Shown here piece by piece: positions 4,365-6,399 of a stretch of DNA of 6,399 bases. Where the stretch lies: positions 1 through 6,399 of the forward strand of contig NCJR01000125.1 in the NCBI GenBank assembly GCA_002282555.1, in the 5' to 3' direction. The DNA is from Rhodobacterales bacterium 34-62-10 (lineage in GTDB: Bacteria; Pseudomonadota; Alphaproteobacteria; Rhodobacterales; Rhodobacteraceae). Numbering within the stretch: the first letter of the stretch is position 1; every line of letters starts with the position of its first letter. Under the pieces are notes generated by a model. The model made no database searches. It was not told where the DNA came from and saw only the letters and a program-made list of their open reading frames with translations. Both the position numbers and the translations under genes were made by a program.

Positions 4365-6399
4365 GATCCCAGGATGCGGCTCACCATTTCCGTGGTGTCG
4401 CGGCTGAGGGTGGGGGTGGCCAGAATACGCTCCAGCGCGGCGCGGGCATGGCGCTGCCGGGTGGCGTCATAGCGCGTCCAGGTCTCGAACGCCGCGCACA
4501 TCCGCGCGGTGGTCTGCGGGTTCAGCGGGTCCAGCCGGATCAGCCAATCGGCCAGCGTCTGATAGCCAGCACCGCTGGCGTGATGGAACCCCGCCGCATG
4601 CCCCGCCAGCGCGCCGAACGTGGCGCGGAAGCGGTTGGGGTTGCGGATGTTGAAATCGGGATGCGCGGTCAATTCCGCCGCGCGCGTCGCCGCATCCTCG
4701 GGGCGGGCATGGCTGACGCTGAGGGCGAACCACTTGTCCATCACCAGCCGGTCATGACGCCATTGATCATGGAAGGCGCGGCTCTCATCCTCCCCGATCT
4801 GGCGCGCCATCAGGCAGGACAGGGCGGTCAGTTGCTGGGTCATGTTGTCGGCGCTGGCAAACTGCACCCGCGCCGCCTTGCCCGCGTCCAGCCGCGTCAG
4901 CAGCGACAGGGCCAGCCCTTGCAGATCGCGCTTGCCCGCCGCTGTCGCATCCGGGCTATAGGGGCCGGGCACTGTCATCGCGTCGTAAAGACCGGGCAAC
5001 AGATCCGCCATATGCTGCGCCATTGCCTGTCCCAGACGGTCGGCCGCGTCATAGATCGCCTGCGGATCGGGTGTGTGCCCCGCATCATGCAAAGCCTGCG
5101 CGATGTCATCCTGACTGGGGGGCCGCAGCGCCAGCGCGCGGAAGGCGGGATCAAGCCCCTCATCCCGCAGCACTGCGCGCAGGGCATCCAGATAGGCGGG
5201 ATCCGCCTCGGCCCCGGTCAGGGCCATCCGCATCAGCGTGTCACGCCCCAAGGCCCGCCCCGCTTCCCATTTGTTGAAGGGGTCAGTGTCATGCGCCAGC
5301 AGAAAGGCGCGTTCCGCATTATCAGTTGCGCGTTCCACGATCACGGGGGCCGAGAATCCGCGCAGGATCGACGGCACGGGCTTGGCGGCAAGCCCTGTGA
5401 AGCGGAAATTCTGCGCGGTTTCCGTCATCTCCAGCACGGTGGTCGGCACCACCTCATCGCCATTGGGGTTCAGAAGCCCCACCGCAATCGGGATCACGCG
5501 CGGCGCCTTATCTGGCTGTCCGGGCGTCGGCGGCGTGTGCTGCTTGACATGCAGCGTATAGGTGCCGTCCTGCCAGCTATCTGTCACGCTCAGGCGTGGC
5601 GTGCCCGCATCCGTATACCAGCGCTTGAACTGCGCCAGATCGCGGCCCGTCACATCCTCAAAGACCTTGAGCCAATCCTCAATCGTCACCGCCTGCCCGT
5701 CATGGCGCGCGAAATATTCCTTCAACGCCGCCGCATAAGCATCATCGCCGACCAGCGTCTTGAGCATGCCCACAAGCTCTGCCCCCTTTTCATAGACCGT
5801 GGCGGTGTAGAAATTGTTGATCTCGACAAAGCTCGCAGGCCGCACCGGATGCGCCAACGGGCCGTTATCCTCGCGGAACTGGCGCGCGCGCAGGGCGATC
5901 ACATCCGAGATCCGCTTGACCGGGGCCGAGCGCATATCCGACGTGAACTGGCTGTCGCGAAACACCGTCAACCCTTCCTTCAAACACAGCTGAAACCAGT
6001 CCCGGCAGGTGATCCGATTGCCGGTCCAGTTGTGGAAATACTCATGCGCGATGATCGCCTCGATCCGTTCGAAATTCGCATCCGTCGAGGTGTCGGGCGA
6101 GGCCAGAACGCAGCTTGAGTTGAAAATGTTCAAGCCCTTATTCTCCATTGCGCCCATATTGAAGTCATCCACGGCCACGATGTTGAAAATATCCAAGTCG
6201 TATTCGAGCCCGTAAACCTCCTCCTCCCAGCGCATGGAGCGTTTGAGCGTGGCGGCATGGTCGTGATACAGCTGGCAGAACTGCGTGTAGCGGTAGGTCT
6301 CTGCGCCCGCGTGGGCATCGACATACTCTTCCCACAGCAACTGCAAGGTGATGCCCTTCTTGTGCATCTCGCGATGAGCGATGGCCCAGTCAGGAACGG
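4361..6399 (-). CDS. pepN: Aminopeptidase N (PepN), N-terminally truncated and fused in frame to an IstA transposase fragment; 5' end outside window
   Basis: PepN is a cytosolic M1-family zinc aminopeptidase. The catalytic half is intact (numbering from the Met at 6367). GAMEN at 72-76 is the exopeptidase motif. HEYFH at 108-112 with Glu131 in KEGLTVF are the zinc ligands and the general base. Tyr192 (VYEKGAEL) matches the transition-state Tyr. The long helical C-terminal domain runs to the end (SRILGS). About 622 residues are PepN, against about 870 in E. coli. The first roughly 230 residues, forming the N-terminal beta domain that helps bind the substrate N-terminus, are missing. In their place the frame reads VPDWAIAHRE, then KKGITLQLLWEEY, then YRYTQFCQLY, which is IS21-type IstA sequence. 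The frame is open to the window edge, so the Met at 6367 is internal to IstA and not a real start. Either pepN was broken, or the window contains an assembly chimera. The remaining protein is probably inactive or unstable. The membrane-protein gene overlaps the stop. Confidence 0.85.
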   Translation of the reverse strand, partial: VPDWAIAHREMHKKGITLQLLWEEYVDAHAGAETYRYTQFCQLYHDHAATLKRSMRWEEEVYGLEYDLDIFNIVAVDDFNMGAMENKGLNIFNSSCVLASPDTSTDANFERIEAIIAHEYFHNWTGNRITCRDWFQLCLKEGLTVFRDSQFTSDMRSAPVKRISDVIALRARQFREDNGPLAHPVRPASFVEINNFYTATVYEKGAELVGMLKTLVGDDAYAAALKEYFARHDGQAVTIEDWLKVFEDVTGRDLAQFKRWYTDAGTPRLSVTDSWQDGTYTLHVKQHTPPTPGQPDKAPRVIPIAVGLLNPNGDEVVPTTVLEMTETAQNFRFTGLAAKPVPSILRGFSAPVIVERATDNAERAFLLAHDTDPFNKWEAGRALGRDTLMRMALTGAEADPAYLDALRAVLRDEGLDPAFRALALRPPSQDDIAQALHDAGHTPDPQAIYDAADRLGQAMAQHMADLLPGLYDAMTVPGPYSPDATAAGKRDLQGLALSLLTRLDAGKAARVQFASADNMTQQLTALSCLMARQIGEDESRAFHDQWRHDRLVMDKWFALSVSHARPEDAATRAAELTAHPDFNIRNPNRFRATFGALAGHAAGFHHASGAGYQTLADWLIRLDPLNPQTTARMCAAFETWTRYDATRQRHARAALERILATPTLSRDTTEMVSRILGS
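6230..6399 (-). mobile_element. istA: Fragment of an IS21-family istA transposase gene, joined to pepN
   Basis: The 56 codons from the right edge to 6230 translate to a segment found between the N-terminal HTH and the DDE (rve) domain of IS21-family IstA. The marks are PDWA.AHRE, the very characteristic GITLQLLWEEY, the YRYTQFCQLY segment and the LKRSMR end, which in IstA is usually followed by a Q.H.AGEKLFVDYAG-type stretch. Here the sequence switches to PepN (WEEEVYGLEYDLDIF) right after LKRSMR at 6230. The rest of IstA, all of IstB and that end of the element are absent on this side. The junction is therefore internal to istA and is not a normal IS end. The family call is from memory of the motifs. 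Confidence 0.75.

Noticed and set aside
4448..6118. Very long open frame (over 550 codons) on the plus strand antisense to pepN
   Set aside because: The opposite frame encodes clear PepN motifs. The antisense translation is Arg/Gly/His/Gln-rich with no recognisable domain, as expected for a shadow in GC-rich DNA.
6365..6367. ATG at 6367 as the true start of the pepN frame
   Set aside because: The frame is open upstream to the window edge and the upstream residues (PDWAIAHRE) continue the IstA match, so this Met is internal.
4361..6399. Purposeful transposase-peptidase fusion as a new mobile or defence system
   Set aside because: Only a partial IstA segment without its catalytic domain is visible and the partner is housekeeping PepN. 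Rearrangement or assembly error is the simpler explanation until the upstream sequence is seen.

Overview
The window looks like chromosomal DNA from an alphaproteobacterium of the Rhodobacterales (Roseobacter/Rhodobacter-like). The DNA is GC-rich with strong G/C bias at third codon positions. The GatB, BolA, DUF4177, thioesterase and small SLT-transglycosylase proteins all resemble the versions I know from that order. No RNA gene, CRISPR array or prophage gene is visible.

Layout from left to right. Positions 1-54 hold the first 18 codons of a minus-strand gene, probably a small J-domain (DnaJ-like) protein. A 76-bp divergent spacer separates it from bolA (131-388, plus). The end of bolA runs into three perfect copies of a 19-bp repeat, followed by a 9-bp-stem hairpin that straddles the stop codon of the convergent gene. 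A minus-strand cluster follows in the order gatB (1498-3009), hotdog thioesterase (997-1476) and DUF4177 protein (449-886). gatB and the thioesterase are 21 bp apart and probably cotranscribed. A G-rich divergent promoter region (3010-3180) leads to a secreted lytic transglycosylase-like protein (3181-3942, plus). That gene converges on a minus-strand pair: a small two-helix membrane protein (3921-4364) overlaps by 4 nt the gene for aminopeptidase N (PepN), which runs to the right edge.

Two things stand out. First, the PepN reading frame lacks its normal N-terminal domain. Its first 56 visible residues instead read as the middle of an IS21-family IstA transposase, joined in frame to PepN within LKRSMR, a peptide that by my recollection occurs in both families. 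This is an IS-mediated rearrangement that broke pepN, an expressed chimera, or an assembly chimera. Second, the transglycosylase gene reads through what looks like its own intrinsic terminator. Changing one base (C3881 to A) would create a TAA stop and also lengthen the terminator stem, which points to a recent stop-codon loss.

The genes are mostly housekeeping: BolA with the Fe-S/redox network, GatB in tRNA-dependent amidation, PepN in peptide turnover, and the transglycosylase in the cell wall. I see no defence or biosynthetic system. The novelty lies in the rearrangement, the stop loss and a few small structures.
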